A stretch of 36,901 nucleotides of DNA from Rhodobacterales bacterium (GTDB taxonomy: Bacteria; Myxococcota_A; UBA796; GCA-2862545): the NCBI GenBank assembly GCA_009936995.1, contig JAACDH010000370.1, forward strand, positions 1 to 36,901, in the 5' to 3' direction. This document shows, one piece after another, positions 36,244 through 36,901 of this stretch. The notes under the pieces are model-generated. The model was not told the DNA's origin. It worked only from the letters and a program-made list of their open reading frames with translations, and ran no database searches. Both the position numbers and the translations under genes were made by a program. Position 1 is the first letter of the stretch. Each line of letters starts with the position of its first letter.

Positions 36244-36591
36244 ATGGCGAGTGAGCGGTTTTCGCGAAGTCTCCGTCTGCGTCGCAGTGAAGATTATAAG
36301 CGGGTGCAGCGTAAAGGCCTTCGAAGGCATGCGCGTCACCTGGTGATGATCACCCTGCCAGCAGAGCGTGAGAAGCCCCGTTTCGGCATGGCTGTTAGCC
36401 GAAAAGTGGGGAATGCCGTGGTCCGTAATCGGGTCAAACGGTGGTTGAGAGAGTCCTTCCGAAAACAACGTGGGGACTTGACCAACCTCGATGCGGTGTT
36501 CATTGCTCGTCCTAGCGCAGGTGAGGCGACCTACTCGGAGCTCTTTGAGCAGGTGGGTGATCTGTTTAGTGCGCTCAGGAGTCGTTCTTGA
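36244..36591 (+). CDS. rnpA: Ribonuclease P protein component
   Basis: 115 residues. Protein cofactor that helps the RNase P RNA bind pre-tRNA 5' leaders. Landmarks: [19 protein letters not shown] at the start, [18 protein letters not shown] then [11 protein letters not shown] (the RNR motif region of the family). 43 bases after rpmH; its stop overlaps the yidD TTG start. Confidence 0.96.
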   Translation: MASERFSRSLRLRRSEDYKRVQRKGLRRHARHLVMITLPAEREKPRFGMAVSRKVGNAVVRNRVKRWLRESFRKQRGDLTNLDAVFIARPSAGEATYSELFEQVGDLFSALRSRS

Positions 36592-36842
36592 AGCGCATGC
36601 TCATCATGATCATCGGCTGGTATCAGCGATACATCTCGGTTTACACACCTCCGAGCTGTCGGTTTCACCCAACGTGTTCGGCCTACACCAAAGAGGCCAT
36701 CGAAGTGCACGGCATGAAGGGAGCTTGGATGGGTACATTGCGCATTCTTCGTTGTCACCCCTTCCACCCGGGCGGCTACGATCCCGTTCCGCCGCTGTTG
36801 CATGATGGCTGTTCCCACAGCGAGGAAGTCCGACGTGGATAG
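36588..36842 (+). CDS. yidD: Membrane protein insertion efficiency factor YidD
   Basis: 84 residues. TTG start at 36588 overlapping the rnpA stop (TTGA), with AGGAG 6 bases upstream. Small amphipathic protein near the inner membrane that assists YidC-dependent insertion. Family signature complete: [20 protein letters not shown] then [36 protein letters not shown]. The three conserved cysteines are present. Ends inside the first codons of yidC. Confidence 0.95.
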   Translation: MKRMLIMIIGWYQRYISVYTPPSCRFHPTCSAYTKEAIEVHGMKGAWMGTLRILRCHPFHPGGYDPVPPLLHDGCSHSEEVRRG

Positions 36843-36901
36843 ACGTACGATTCTTGCGGTGTTCCTGAGCCTCAGTATCTACTATTCGTGGATGATGATT
36901 C
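36835..36901 (+). CDS. yidC: Membrane protein insertase YidC (first 22 residues)
   Basis: Only the start lies in the window. GTG at 36835 with GAGGAAG upstream, overlapping the end of yidD by 8 bases. It reads [20 protein letters not shown], with the initiating residue Met in the cell: the usual M-D/x-R-R-x-I/L-L-A-V-x-L-S-x-x-I-x-x-x-W start of Gram-negative YidC and its first membrane helix. Position after rpmH-rnpA-yidD supports the call. Confidence 0.9.
   Translation, partial: MDRRTILAVFLSLSIYYSWMMI

Overview
The window is a chromosomal replication-origin neighbourhood of a GC-rich bacterium, most likely from the former Deltaproteobacteria (Myxococcota or a relative such as Bradymonadota). 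Four things point there. The EF-G at the left edge is of the mitochondrial-EFG1/'spdEFG1' type known from spirochaetes, planctomycetes and deltaproteobacteria. A small secreted protein has a MopE-like metal-binding motif and a MYXO-CTERM-like tail. There is an OmpA protein with thrombospondin type-3 repeats. Zinc-ribbon/GYF-like/TPR membrane proteins are also present. This placement is inference; there is no rRNA in the window.

Layout. 1-986 (-): N-terminal part of EF-G. 987-1412: gene-free leader with two hairpins. 1413-2024 (-): TetR regulator, divergent from an acetyltransferase-only GlmU-like gene that overlaps a UvrD/PcrA helicase gene (+). 5453-9577 (+): four consecutive genes that each carry a Cys4 zinc ribbon; the second and third share a paralogous C-terminal repeat domain. 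A terminator at about 9604-9638 separates them from a four-gene minus-strand set of exported proteins (9653-13770): a two-domain discoidin/NADase-type sugar-binding-like protein, an OmpA/TSP3 protein, a MopE/MYXO-CTERM protein and a LecA-like protein whose reading frame is broken.

13919-21321 (+): a nine-gene Mrp/Mnh-type cation/H+ antiporter operon in the order E, F, G, MbhD-MbhE fusion, B, C, D1, D2, small 2-TM protein, D3 (ten genes counting the small protein). It has three antiporter-like subunits. The first gene appears to begin at an AUC codon. Then on the minus strand: tesB thioesterase, a terminator, the F0 genes atpZ-atpI-atpB-atpE without the rest of the ATP synthase, hemL, and a TPR protein next to gyrA.

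26539-36901: the classic origin block gyrA, gyrB, recF, dnaN, dnaA (all -), diverging from rpmH, rnpA, yidD and the first codons of yidC (+). The dnaA-dnaN gap contains a DnaA box followed by a run of TAG trinucleotides with the geometry of a DnaA-trio unwinding element, so oriC very probably lies at about 34112-34407.

How the parts may work together: the Mrp-like antiporter and an F0 c-subunit with Na+-ligand-like residues (Gln54, Glu87, Ser88) lie side by side, which raises the possibility of Na+ bioenergetics. The exported set may be a surface or adhesion module. The most unusual points are the split antiporter with a Lys-to-Gln change in one channel subunit, the AUC start, the frame break over a slippery heptamer in the lectin-like gene, the head-less GlmU, and a DnaA with Ala in place of a base-contacting Asp.
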